DNA from: Halolactibacillus miurensis
Lineage (GTDB): Bacteria; Bacillota; Bacilli; Bacillales; Amphibacillaceae
NCBI RefSeq assembly: GCF_900116255.1
Contig: NZ_FPAI01000001.1
Span: forward strand, 186,001-250,000
DNA: 64,000 bases
Direction: 5' to 3'
Shown here one piece after another: positions 1 through 9,222 of the stretch; positions within the stretch are counted from its first letter, which is position 1; the number at the start of each line of letters is the position of its first letter. The translations under genes and the position numbers were made by a program. The notes under the pieces were generated by a model. That model did no database searches and was not told where the DNA came from. It saw only the letters and a list, made by a program, of their open reading frames with translations.

Positions 1-1526
1 GTATTTTAATCGCGATTGGGAACCTATTTACTAATGCAAGGTTACTCGAAGTTGTTCCGTTTTTAGACAATCCTATCACTACAGGATTTGGTACGATTCT
101 TTCGGGATCACTCGTATCCATCTTAGTAAATTTAGGACTTGTCTTTGCGGTTGGTTTAGCCGTAGGACTTGCTAAAAAGAAAAAGTCAGAAGCAGGTTTT
201 ATTGCAGTACTTGGTTATTTAGTATTTATTAATGCGATGAACCGCTTTATGGACTTACAAGGAATATTAATTGATGGGGATTTACAAGGGACCGGACAAA
301 CACTTGTTTTAGGGGTGCAAGTGCTAGATATGGGTGTGTTCTTAGGTATTTTCCTTGGTATTATCACAGCCTTTGTCCATAACCGCTATGCTGAGAAAGA
401 ATTTGATAATGCCTTTCAAATTTATGGAGGTACACGTTTTGTCTTCATCGTTCTTATTCCAGTCGTTGTTATCTTAGCTATTTTATTTACTTACATCTGG
501 CCATTTTTCCAAATGGGAATCAGTAATTTAGGTGAACTTATTAATCAAAGTGGTAACTTCGGGATATTCTTATATGGATTACTAGAACGACTATTGATCC
601 CTACGGGATTACACCATTTAGTATATACACCATTCTTATATACAGAGTTAGGAGGCGTTGCCGAAGTTGCTGGGGAAGTGTTTGAAGGCGCTCGTAATAT
701 TTATTTTGCAGAGATCGCTAATCCTAATGGAGGGTTACTTGCACCAAGTGTCATTTGGGATGCTCGTGGTATATCAAAAATGTTCGGTTTAATTGGTGCA
801 TGTTTAGCGATGTATCACACAGCCAAACCTGAAAACAAGGCAAAAGCTAAAGCAATTTTAATTCCAGCAGCTGTAACGTCATTTATTGCTGGTGTCACTG
901 AACCTATTGAATTTTCTTTCATGTTTGTTGCTCCGATATTGTTTGTTGTACACGGTGTGTTAAGTGGGTTAAGTATGGTTGTACTAAATATCTTTAATGT
1001 TAGAGCCATTGGACCAAATGGGTTTATTGATTTTCTCCTTTACAATGTCCCATTAGGAACAGAAAGAACGGTATGGCCGATGTACATTGTTGTTGGGTTG
1101 ATTTTCTTTGTTGTTTATTATTTCCTATTTAGATTCTTGATTACGAAATTTAATTTTAAAACGATTGGTAGAGAAGTGGGTAATCAAGAAACTAAATTAT
1201 ATTCTAAAAAGGAATATAAAGATAAAAAGGAGAAAAATGAAAACAAACAAAAGGATAATGTAGGAGCCGATCTTGGTCTTGCGCATCTTATTGTGGAAGC
1301 ACTTGGCGGCGAGAATAACATTAAAACGGTCACAAACTGTTATTCGCGATTACGCTTAACAGTAGATAATCCCGAGATTGTCGATGAACAAGTGTTAAAA
1401 AATGAAACAGGCGCGAGTGGGGTTATTAAAAAAGGTGAGAATGTCCAAGTCGTCTATGGGTTGCAAGTCACAAAAATACGTAAATCCGTTGATCATGTTT
1501 TAAATAGAGAAACAGCAGAAGAATAA
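1..1526 (+). CDS. alpha-glucoside PTS permease, EIICB (5' partial)
   Basis: Membrane permease of the glucose/maltose PTS family that imports and phosphorylates an alpha-glucoside such as maltose. The reading frame is open from base 3, so the gene begins upstream of the window; about 507 residues are visible, close to the roughly 527 of B. subtilis MalP, so only a short N-terminus is missing. The EIIC part is strongly hydrophobic up to about base 1150. After a lysine-rich linker comes an EIIB domain with the phosphorylated cysteine in VTNCYSRLR (bases about 1330-1356). No EIIA domain follows, so EIIA must come in trans. The 6-phospho-alpha-glucosidase gene 21 bp downstream supports an alpha-glucoside substrate (known glvC/malP pairing); the exact sugar is inferred. 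Confidence 0.9.
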   Translation, partial: ILIAIGNLFTNARLLEVVPFLDNPITTGFGTILSGSLVSILVNLGLVFAVGLAVGLAKKKKSEAGFIAVLGYLVFINAMNRFMDLQGILIDGDLQGTGQTLVLGVQVLDMGVFLGIFLGIITAFVHNRYAEKEFDNAFQIYGGTRFVFIVLIPVVVILAILFTYIWPFFQMGISNLGELINQSGNFGIFLYGLLERLLIPTGLHHLVYTPFLYTELGGVAEVAGEVFEGARNIYFAEIANPNGGLLAPSVIWDARGISKMFGLIGACLAMYHTAKPENKAKAKAILIPAAVTSFIAGVTEPIEFSFMFVAPILFVVHGVLSGLSMVVLNIFNVRAIGPNGFIDFLLYNVPLGTERTVWPMYIVVGLIFFVVYYFLFRFLITKFNFKTIGREVGNQETKLYSKKEYKDKKEKNENKQKDNVGADLGLAHLIVEALGGENNIKTVTNCYSRLRLTVDNPEIVDEQVLKNETGASGVIKKGENVQVVYGLQVTKIRKSVDHVLNRETAEE

Positions 1527-1541
1527 AACAGGAAGGGATGA

Positions 1542-2873
<1,332 letters not shown>

Positions 2874-2892
2874 AGCTAGATGGTTGATTATG

Positions 2893-2927
2893 AAGAAAGA
2901 GGCCGTTGTGAAGCGGTCTCTTTCTTT
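2893..2927 (+). terminator. hairpin terminator after glvA
   Basis: Inverted repeat with arms 2893-2905 (AAGAAAGAGGCCG) and 2914-2926 (CGGTCTCTTTCTT), one G-U pair, 8-nt loop. The T-rich stretch is part of the right arm rather than a clean tail. It separates the glv genes from the gluconate genes. Confidence 0.6.
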
Positions 2928-3007
2928 AAACTTGTCAATAAAGGAAGAGGGCATTTGGTATCTGGCATGGCAAAGACTTAACTATAAAGAACACGAGGAG
3001 TATCAAA

Positions 3008-3922
3008 ATGAAAATAGGTATGATAGGTTTAGGGAAAATGGGATTAAACTTGGCAAAAAATTTGAATGATCATGAGATAGAAGTGTATGGGTATGATATT
3101 GATCAGACGATCAAAGGTAAAGTAGAAGAATCAGGCATTCAATTTATTTCATCAGTTGATGAGTTATTGCATCAATTAGAGGGCGAGACGAAAACAGTAT
3201 GGATGATGCTTCCTGCTGGTGAGATTACCGAGACAACTTTTACTAGGTTATTAAGCAAATTAAATAAAGGTGACCGAATTATTGACGGGGGGAATGCCCA
3301 TTTTGAGGACTCCAAGCGTCGAGGAGAATTATGTGGAAAACAAGGTATTCACTTTTTTGATGTAGGAACCTCAGGTGGCATTGCTGGTGCTAGAAATGGT
3401 GCTTGTATGATGGTTGGTGGTAATAAGGAAGCATTTAAAGAAATAGAATATATCTTTCGAAAAATAAATGTGGATAAGGGATACTTATATACGGGACCAA
3501 CTGGGAGTGGCCACTATTTGAAAATGATTCATAACGGTGTTGAGTATGGTATGATGCAAGCGATTGGTGAAGGATTTAATTTACTACATCACTCAGAATA
3601 TTCATATGATCTGGAGAAAGTCGCTACTGTTTGGAATCATGGCTCTGTGATTCGAAGTTGGTTAATGGAGTTAATGGGAGAAGCATTTGAAAAAGGGAAT
3701 ATCGATGAGATTGAAGGTATTATTCAGTCCTCAGGTGAAGGTAAATGGACGGTAGAAGAAGCACTCAGGTTACAAGTTCCTACGCCAGTCATTTCTCAAG
3801 CGCTAATGGTAAGATTTATGTCACTCGATCAAGAAAAATATGGAGAAAAATTAGTTTCTGCTTTACGTCAAGGCTTTGGTGGGCATACGGTAATTGAGAA
3901 GAGGCAGCCCATTGAGAGCTAG
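3008..3922 (+). CDS. 6-phosphogluconate dehydrogenase, decarboxylating (short YqeC-like type)
   Basis: Oxidises 6-phosphogluconate to ribulose 5-phosphate and CO2 in the cytoplasm. The 304-residue protein is the short type of the family (like B. subtilis YqeC/GndA), not the ~470-residue Gnd type. It has the Rossmann motif GLGKMG (about residues 7-12), IDGGNAHFEDS near residue 95-105, GTSGGIAGARNGACMMVGG near 120-138 and a helical C-terminal domain with KMIHNGVEYGMMQA. ATG start with GAGGAG 8 nt upstream. The last 11 bp overlap the gluconate kinase gene, so the two are co-translated and form a gluconate-to-pentose-phosphate pair. Cofactor (NAD or NADP) cannot be read safely. Confidence 0.9.
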   Translation: MKIGMIGLGKMGLNLAKNLNDHEIEVYGYDIDQTIKGKVEESGIQFISSVDELLHQLEGETKTVWMMLPAGEITETTFTRLLSKLNKGDRIIDGGNAHFEDSKRRGELCGKQGIHFFDVGTSGGIAGARNGACMMVGGNKEAFKEIEYIFRKINVDKGYLYTGPTGSGHYLKMIHNGVEYGMMQAIGEGFNLLHHSEYSYDLEKVATVWNHGSVIRSWLMELMGEAFEKGNIDEIEGIIQSSGEGKWTVEEALRLQVPTPVISQALMVRFMSLDQEKYGEKLVSALRQGFGGHTVIEKRQPIES

Positions 3923-5384
3923 GTATACATTAGGCTTAGACATTGGAACAACAAATAGTAAAATTGTGTTATATAATGAACGATTAGAAGTTATTGATAG
4001 TGCGTATACGGTAAATAGAACGTATCGTGATTACTTAGGGATGGCAGAACAGCAAGCAGATGAAATCTATCTTGGGGTAAAAAAAATAATTAAAGAAATA
4101 ATCCATCGACATGTTGAGATAAAAGATTGGATTCAATCGCTGTCTTTATCTAGTGCCATGCACAGTGTCCTACTTATTTCTGATAATTACACGCCGTTGT
4201 CACCAGTATATACGTGGGCAGATAACCGAGCTAACGATACTCTTAAAGAAGTGAGGAGCCAAGGAGATCTAGACTGGATTTACCGTCGTACCGGGACCCC
4301 CATTCATTCTATGTCGCCATTTAGTAAGTTAGTCTGGCTGAAAAGTACACAGTCTAACATTCTAGGAGAAGCCAAGAAAATTGTAGGGATAAAAGAATAT
4401 ATCACGTATAAATTAACAGGTGAGTGGAAAGTTGACTATTCGATTGCTTCTGCGACGGGATTATTAAATTTAGAACAATTAGATTGGGATGATGACGTAC
4501 TGGAAATTATTGGCATTAACCGTGAATCGTTATCTGAACTAGTCGATACAGATTATTTATTTCATCAAAAAAATCTAAAAGAACTTGAAGAATTAGGGTT
4601 AAACCATCAATTGGATATTCATATTGGGGCAAGTGATGGAGTTTTATCAAACGTTGGTCTTGGAGCGATAAACAAAGGTGAAGCGGCTCTTACTATTGGA
4701 ACGAGTGGTGCCATTCGAGTTATTAGTGATGAGATCAAACTAGATTATCAAGGTCGTACATTTTGTTATTACCTAAAGAAAGATACATGGGTCATTGGAG
4801 GAGCTGTTAATAATGGAGGTAATACACTAGCATGGCTTTCAACGTTATTAGAAGAAACCAGTTTAGATGAGATAAATGCACGTGCTGAAGAAATATCCGC
4901 AGGTGCTGAGGGGTTATTATTTTATCCTTATATAAATGGTGAACGTGCGCCTCTTTGGGATGCAACAGCAACAGGTCATTTTATTGGTATCAAGCCCATT
5001 CATAACAAAGGTCATTTTGCAAGAGCTGTTATGGAAGGGGTCATGTACAATATTTACGATGTTTATCAAATACTCACTAATTTAGTAGGAGATATTTCAA
5101 CAATTAAAGTGACGGGTGGGTTTTTAAAATCCAACTTGTGGAAGCGGATTGCGGCAAATATTTTTAATCATGAGCTTATTGAAAGTAACCGCATTGAAAG
5201 TTCATGTTTAGGAGCAGTCATACTAAGCATGAAGGATAATCAAAGTGACATTACATCTATGGAACAAAGTATTAAACTAGACCAAAAAGAAGTAGAAATA
5301 TATAGGCGAACTTTATCAGTGTATCAATTGTTGTCTAAGCCTGTTCTTGAGCTTCATGCTATAAAATCTGAGCTGGTAGGATAG
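3912..5384 (+). CDS. gluconate kinase-like FGGY carbohydrate kinase
   Basis: ATP-dependent sugar or sugar-acid kinase of the FGGY family, most likely gluconokinase because it overlaps the 6-phosphogluconate dehydrogenase gene by 11 bp. The first conserved block, LGLDIGTTNSK, is the ATP-binding motif; a second, GAINKGEAALTIGTSGAIR, and VTGGFLKSNLWKRIAANIF near the C-terminus complete the fold. I chose TTG at 3912 (490 aa) because GAGAAGAGG ends 7 nt before it; an in-frame TTG at 3894 has no such site. No gluconate permease lies beside it, so gluconate must enter by another route. Substrate could also be a related acid; family call is firm. Confidence 0.85.
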   Translation: MRARYTLGLDIGTTNSKIVLYNERLEVIDSAYTVNRTYRDYLGMAEQQADEIYLGVKKIIKEIIHRHVEIKDWIQSLSLSSAMHSVLLISDNYTPLSPVYTWADNRANDTLKEVRSQGDLDWIYRRTGTPIHSMSPFSKLVWLKSTQSNILGEAKKIVGIKEYITYKLTGEWKVDYSIASATGLLNLEQLDWDDDVLEIIGINRESLSELVDTDYLFHQKNLKELEELGLNHQLDIHIGASDGVLSNVGLGAINKGEAALTIGTSGAIRVISDEIKLDYQGRTFCYYLKKDTWVIGGAVNNGGNTLAWLSTLLEETSLDEINARAEEISAGAEGLLFYPYINGERAPLWDATATGHFIGIKPIHNKGHFARAVMEGVMYNIYDVYQILTNLVGDISTIKVTGGFLKSNLWKRIAANIFNHELIESNRIESSCLGAVILSMKDNQSDITSMEQSIKLDQKEVEIYRRTLSVYQLLSKPVLELHAIKSELVG

Positions 5385-5444
5385 ACATCATAAATAAAGT
5401 CTATACTATAATTATGTGAGTAATAACACATATATCTAAGTACA

Positions 5445-5492
5445 AATAAAGCGTGAGCTAATGAGGATAACTCAAATAGCTCGCGCTTTATT
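5445..5492. terminator. bidirectional terminator
   Basis: Sixteen-bp arms 5445-5460 and 5477-5492 (AATAAAGCGTGAGCTA / TAGCTCGCGCTTTATT) with one G-U pair, between the convergent gluconate kinase and HxlR genes. A/T runs on both sides fit use in both directions. Confidence 0.8.
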
Positions 5493-5508
5493 AAATGATT
5501 GATAAGGA

Positions 5509-5826
5509 TTAGTCGTTTAGAAACATCCATTCCTGTGACCAATGTTCAATAGATTTTAATATTGGCTCCATTGAACGACCTTTATCCGTTAAGGAGTATT
5601 CTATGACAACGGGCGTATCTGGAATGACGTCGCGCTTGACTAATCCTTTTTGTTCTAGGTCTTTTAATCGATCGGATAAGACTTTACCGCTAATGCCAAT
5701 CGCAGACTGAATCTCATTAAAACGTTGCGTGCCATTTAATAGTTGGTAGATGACAAGTCCTGTCCAGCGCTGGCTTAAGATAGAAATCGCTTTTTCGAAT
5801 TTTGGACAAATGGTTGGTTGTGCCAT
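5509..5826 (-). CDS. HxlR-family transcriptional regulator
   Basis: Winged-helix regulator of the HxlR family (YodB, CatR, HypR), usually a thiol-based sensor of quinones or other electrophiles. The product has CPKFEKAISILSQRWTGLVIYQLL at the N-terminus with the single conserved cysteine, and RFNEIQSAIGISGKVLSDRLKDLEQKGLVKR as the recognition region. The ATG at 5826 (105 aa) is preferred, because AGAAGAGGTG sits just upstream; a GTG at 5835 lies inside that site. It is divergent from catE, the arrangement known for CatR/CatE in B. subtilis, so it probably represses catE and itself. Confidence 0.85.
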   Translation of the reverse strand: MAQPTICPKFEKAISILSQRWTGLVIYQLLNGTQRFNEIQSAIGISGKVLSDRLKDLEQKGLVKRDVIPDTPVVIEYSLTDKGRSMEPILKSIEHWSQEWMFLND

Positions 5827-5894
5827 AATCTTCACCTCTTCTAATGGTATTATAGCATATGTTAAAACTTAATAACAAATATTAAATTAATTAC

Positions 5895-5923
5895 TTGACG
5901 AATATTAATCAATAATATATAGT
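5895..5923 (+). promoter_or_regulatory. catE promoter with internal inverted repeat
   Basis: TTGACG (5895-5900), 17 bp, TATAGT (5918-5923). An inverted repeat ATATTA-ATCAA-TAATAT at 5902-5918 fills the spacer, where repressor binding would block polymerase; it is the best HxlR operator candidate in the divergent gap. Confidence 0.55.
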
Positions 5924-5994
5924 AGGTTACATAAAGTAAGTTAAAAACAAAAAGAAATGAATCCATCACTGAAAGATGGAGAGGAGGAAATACA

Positions 5995-6846
5995 ATGGGC
6001 TTTCATGAAAAACCAACAACATTTGTCAGCCATGTCACATTAAAGGTAAGTGATTTACAACGGTCACTCAACTTTTATCAGACGGTTATTGGGTTTAAAG
6101 TCTTATCTCAAACAAATATGACGGCTGAATTAACAGCTGATGGGAAGACAACGCTTCTTACCTTGACTCAACCAGACGGTGTGACACCGAAAATCCAACA
6201 AACAACGGGTATGTATCACTTTGCTTTACTCTTACCTAAGAAGAAAGATTTAGCGGATGTAATTGTTCACCTAACGCGTCACAACATTGACTTAGGGGCA
6301 GCGGATCACTTAGTCAGTGAAGCGATTTATTTAAGTGATCCCGATGGTAATGAGATTGAGATTTATATCGACCGTGATCCTGATGAATGGACATGGCACA
6401 GTGGTCAAGTCAAGATGGCAACTGATCCATTAAATGCAGAAGCCTTAATGTCTCATCGGATTGAGGGGAGCGAGTGGCAAGGGTTACCAGAAGAAACCAT
6501 TATGGGGCATATCCACTTATATGTGGCAGATTTAAATAAAACAAAAGCCTTTTATGTCGATGGATTAGGTCTTGATGTCGCGAGTGTGTTTGGCAGTAAA
6601 GCGCTCTTTCTATCTTCCGGTCACTATCACCACCATGTCGGTGTAAATACGTGGAAAGGGGAAGGGTTACCACCTGAAGAAGAAACAAGTGTCGGTATGC
6701 AGTCATTTAAGATGGTGTATCAAGACACCGCAGCACTTCATAACATCGTGCAGCGCTTAAGGGAACAGGGAGCGACCGTTGAGGAGATCAATCATCATAT
6801 CTTTACTAAAGACCCATCGGGAAATCGGATTGAATTGACGGTTTAA
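5995..6846 (+). CDS. catE: catechol-2,3-dioxygenase-like glyoxalase-family protein
   Basis: Ring-cleaving dioxygenase of the vicinal-oxygen-chelate fold, closely resembling B. subtilis CatE (285 aa; 283 here), which detoxifies catechol. Two VOC modules are visible: residues about 10-125 (SHVTLKVSDLQRSLNFYQTVIGFKVL ... LSDPDGNEIEIY) and about 165-283 (MGHIHLYVADLNKTKAFYVDGLGL ... KDPSGNRIELTV). Metal ligands expected in the second module are present: His in GHIHL, His in HYHHHVG and Glu in NRIELTV. RBS GAGAGGAGG precedes the ATG. The HxlR gene diverges from it, as for catR/catDE. No catD (DoxX-like) gene follows; an FMN reductase stands in its place. Confidence 0.85.
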   Translation: MGFHEKPTTFVSHVTLKVSDLQRSLNFYQTVIGFKVLSQTNMTAELTADGKTTLLTLTQPDGVTPKIQQTTGMYHFALLLPKKKDLADVIVHLTRHNIDLGAADHLVSEAIYLSDPDGNEIEIYIDRDPDEWTWHSGQVKMATDPLNAEALMSHRIEGSEWQGLPEETIMGHIHLYVADLNKTKAFYVDGLGLDVASVFGSKALFLSSGHYHHHVGVNTWKGEGLPPEEETSVGMQSFKMVYQDTAALHNIVQRLREQGATVEEINHHIFTKDPSGNRIELTV

Positions 6847-6924
6847 TGGGAAGAGAGAAAGTAGGTTAGCTAAATGAAATGGTTAAATAAACTATTAGGA
6901 ACACAATCTAAGGAGGAAAAAAAC

Positions 6925-7464
6925 ATGAGTGAAAAAATGAACATTGGGATTATTTTAGGAAGTACGAGAGAAGGCCGCGTTAGTCCAGCCGTAGGAGAAT
7001 GGGTAAAATCAATTGCTGATAAGCGCGAAGATGCAAACTATGAGATCGTTGATATTAAAGATTACCAATTACCGTTATTAGGTGAAGGAGATGCGCCGGG
7101 TATTGCAAAATGGAATGAAAAATTAGCGGAACTTGATGGTTTTGTCTTTATTGTACAAGAATATAATCATAGTTTATCAGCCTCACTTAAAAATGCGCTT
7201 GATTTAGCGCGTGACGCTTGGCATAATAAAGCAGCCGGTATGGTAAGCTACGGTTCAACTGGTGGTGCACGTGCCGCTGAACATTTACGCGGAATTATGG
7301 GTGAATTAATGATTGCCGATGTCCGTACACACCCAACGCTCTCATTATTCTATGACTTCAAAGGTCAAGAGTTTGCGCCACAAGACTTGCACTTAGAAAC
7401 CATCAACTTAATGTTAGACCAAGTCAATGACTGGAGCGGAGCACTTAAGCCGTTAAGAAAATAA
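6925..7464 (+). CDS. NADPH-dependent FMN reductase / flavodoxin-fold oxidoreductase
   Basis: Small cytoplasmic flavoprotein (179 aa) of the NADPH_dep_FMN_red family (azoreductase/quinone reductase type). FMN-phosphate loop GSTREGRVSP near residues 10-19, EYNHSLSASLKNALD around 80 and SYGSTGGARAAEHLRGIM around 115 are typical. ATG 6925 has AAGGAGG 8 nt before it; an in-frame ATG at 6874 has no good site and would add 17 residues with no family match. It follows catE by 78 bp and may be co-transcribed, giving a quinone/catechol detoxification pair. Substrate is inferred. Confidence 0.85.
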   Translation: MSEKMNIGIILGSTREGRVSPAVGEWVKSIADKREDANYEIVDIKDYQLPLLGEGDAPGIAKWNEKLAELDGFVFIVQEYNHSLSASLKNALDLARDAWHNKAAGMVSYGSTGGARAAEHLRGIMGELMIADVRTHPTLSLFYDFKGQEFAPQDLHLETINLMLDQVNDWSGALKPLRK

Positions 7465-7494
7465 TTAACAACTGATTTTTACTAACTATCATTT

Positions 7495-7533
7495 AAAGCT
7501 AGTGTCGCTCTTAGAGAGGGATGCTAGCTTTTT
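7495..7533 (+). terminator. terminator after FMN reductase
   Basis: Arms 7495-7506 (AAAGCTAGTGTC) and 7520-7531 (GATGCTAGCTTT) with two G-U pairs, and a small inner hairpin in the loop, followed by TTTTT. Confidence 0.75.
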
Positions 7534-7660
7534 ACGTGGATTGAAACTTGTATCAACGTGTATAGCTTAGGTTAAGTGCTTATACCGCAAAAAATATAAA
7601 GGTTAAAAGATAGGTGAGCGGGTAGATATTGATAAAGGTACCTATCAGAAAGGGGGACGC

Positions 7661-8575
7661 GTGTTGAATCCACTCATACGTTTTTTTAGCCAACCGTATG
7701 CGATGCAGCTTCTCGCAGCTATTGTCGGGATTATCGTAATTCTCATTATTAGAAGCTTCATTGAAAAGCGTTTGAATCATTATATTAAGGACTCCGATAG
7801 TTCTTATCGCACGAAAAAAGCGGTCGGGATTGTGGGGTATTTCTTAATTGTCTTACTCATCTCGGTCGTCTATCGTGACCGGTTAGGATCGTTAACGGTC
7901 TTCTTTGGTATAGCGGGTGCTGGAATCACCTTTGCCTTACAGGAAGTGATTGTTAGTTTTGCCGGCTGGCTGGCGATCTTGTTTAGTGATATTTATAAGT
8001 CAGGGGATCGTGTACAAGTCGGTGGAATAAAAGGGGACGTTATTGATGTTGGCATCCTTCGAACAACCATTATGGAGATCGGTGGTTGGGTTGATGGTGA
8101 TTTATATAACGGCCGGATTGTCCGGATTGCCAATAGCTTTGTTTTTAAAGAACCGGTTTACAATTACTCAGCTGACTTTCCATTTTTGTGGGATGAGATT
8201 AAAATCCCGGTAAGGTTTGGCAGTAACTATAACATGGCTAGACAGATGTTTACTGAAGTAGCGAACAATGTTGTGGGTGATTACACGAAAGAAGCAGAAG
8301 AACAGTGGGATCAGATGGTTAAGAAATACTTAATTGAAGATGCGCAAACAGAACCGCTTGTCTTAATGGTGGCGAATGACAATTGGGTTGAGTTTACGGT
8401 GAGGTACGTTGTTGATTACAAGAAACGGCTCGGTATTAAAGATGAGTTATTCTCGCATATTTTACAAAAAGTTGAAAGCAGTGACGGAAAAGTCGCTCTT
8501 GCTTCTGCAACCTTTGAGCTGGTAAATACACCAACAGTAAATATAAAATCAGACAGAAAAAATGACGAAGCGTAG
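7661..8575 (+). CDS. MscS-family mechanosensitive ion channel
   Basis: Integral membrane channel (304 aa) that opens under hypo-osmotic shock. Hydrophobic segments lie at about residues 13-34, 50-68 and 76-105; the last one (GIAGAGITFALQEVIVSFAGWLAILF) is the Gly/Ala-rich pore helix TM3. It runs into the beta domain SGDRVQVGGIKGDVIDVGILRTTI, and a cytoplasmic part follows. The GTG at 7661 is 5 nt after AGAAAGGGGG; the adjacent TTG at 7664 is an alternative. The leader holds GATAGGT (7609-7615) and ACCTATC (7640-7646), which could pair. Close to small-conductance YkuT/YnaI-like channels; exact gating properties unknown. Confidence 0.9.
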   Translation: MLNPLIRFFSQPYAMQLLAAIVGIIVILIIRSFIEKRLNHYIKDSDSSYRTKKAVGIVGYFLIVLLISVVYRDRLGSLTVFFGIAGAGITFALQEVIVSFAGWLAILFSDIYKSGDRVQVGGIKGDVIDVGILRTTIMEIGGWVDGDLYNGRIVRIANSFVFKEPVYNYSADFPFLWDEIKIPVRFGSNYNMARQMFTEVANNVVGDYTKEAEEQWDQMVKKYLIEDAQTEPLVLMVANDNWVEFTVRYVVDYKKRLGIKDELFSHILQKVESSDGKVALASATFELVNTPTVNIKSDRKNDEA

Positions 8576-8614
8576 ATAATCACTTTTCTTCCTTAAACGA
8601 CTATACTAAATAAG

Positions 8615-8660
8615 AAACACCGCTAAATAAAGGGGTAAGCCTTTATTTAGCGGTGTTTTT
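8615..8660. terminator. bidirectional terminator
   Basis: Perfect 19-bp arms 8615-8633 and 8640-8658, 6-nt loop, T run on the plus side and A run (T run on the minus strand) at 8612-8617. It separates convergent mscS-like and marR genes. Confidence 0.92.
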
Positions 8661-8682
8661 GTCTATTCAAACAGTAGGTTAA

Positions 8683-9114
8683 TTAAACATCTTCATGAAA
8701 ATCAGACGTGATAATCGTTGTTAATGCCTTTTTTAATACAAGCGTTTCATCATCAGCTAAGTCTTTTAGAACGACGGTATTTAACTGCTGAGTGACCTTT
8801 TCGATAGGGTCTTTCATGGCATTTGCTTTTTCCGTTGGGATGACCCAGACGTTTCTTCGACTATTTTCATCAATCGATCGCTCGATTAAATCAGCCTTTT
8901 GCATACGATCAAGAATGCCAGACACCGTTGGCGCTTCTAAGTGTAAAAGAGCCCCAATTTGTTTTGGAGACAGAGCCCCATCTTGCCACAAACAATTTAA
9001 TACCCCATACTGAGCGGGTGTTAATTTATATTCTTGAAGTAGTTTGCTGAAATGTTTGAATACCTTGTTTTGACTGACACTAAGTAAAAAATTCATACAA
9101 TCATGTAATTCCAT
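8683..9114 (-). CDS. MarR-family regulator
   Basis: 143-residue winged-helix dimeric regulator. The DNA-binding core LTPAQYGVLNCLWQDGALSPKQIGALLHLEAPTVSGILDRMQKADLIERSIDENSRR spans about residues 31-86 and has the usual wing Arg/Asp residues. Cys5 and Cys41 could be redox-sensitive but are not at the OhrR position. ATG at 9114 with AAAGGGGGC upstream. It is divergent from the AcuI-like reductase gene and shares a perfect palindrome with it, so it very likely represses both. Confidence 0.9.
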   Translation of the reverse strand: MELHDCMNFLLSVSQNKVFKHFSKLLQEYKLTPAQYGVLNCLWQDGALSPKQIGALLHLEAPTVSGILDRMQKADLIERSIDENSRRNVWVIPTEKANAMKDPIEKVTQQLNTVVLKDLADDETLVLKKALTTIITSDFHEDV

Positions 9115-9134
9115 AGACAGCCCCCTTTCCTATG

Positions 9135-9187
9135 TTGACGTATCCATCATAGCATGTTAATCTTTTATAGCAAACATTTTTGTTTGC
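9135..9187. promoter_or_regulatory. divergent promoters and MarR operator
   Basis: Plus strand: TTGACG (9135-9140), 17 bp, TAATCT (9158-9163). Minus strand: TTGCTA (about 9167-9172), 16 bp, TATGAT (about 9145-9150). The perfect palindrome GCAAACA-TTTT-TGTTTGC (9170-9187) overlaps the minus -35 and the plus start region, so one bound dimer could shut both promoters. Confidence 0.7.
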
Positions 9188-9222
9188 GAACTGTTTTTAT
9201 AAAAAACAAAGGAGAATATGAG

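Noticed and set aside
2884-3069. A 61-codon open frame across the glvA terminator and the start of the 6-phosphogluconate dehydrogenase gene
   Set aside because: It overlaps the real gene in another frame, runs through a hairpin and has no family resemblance.
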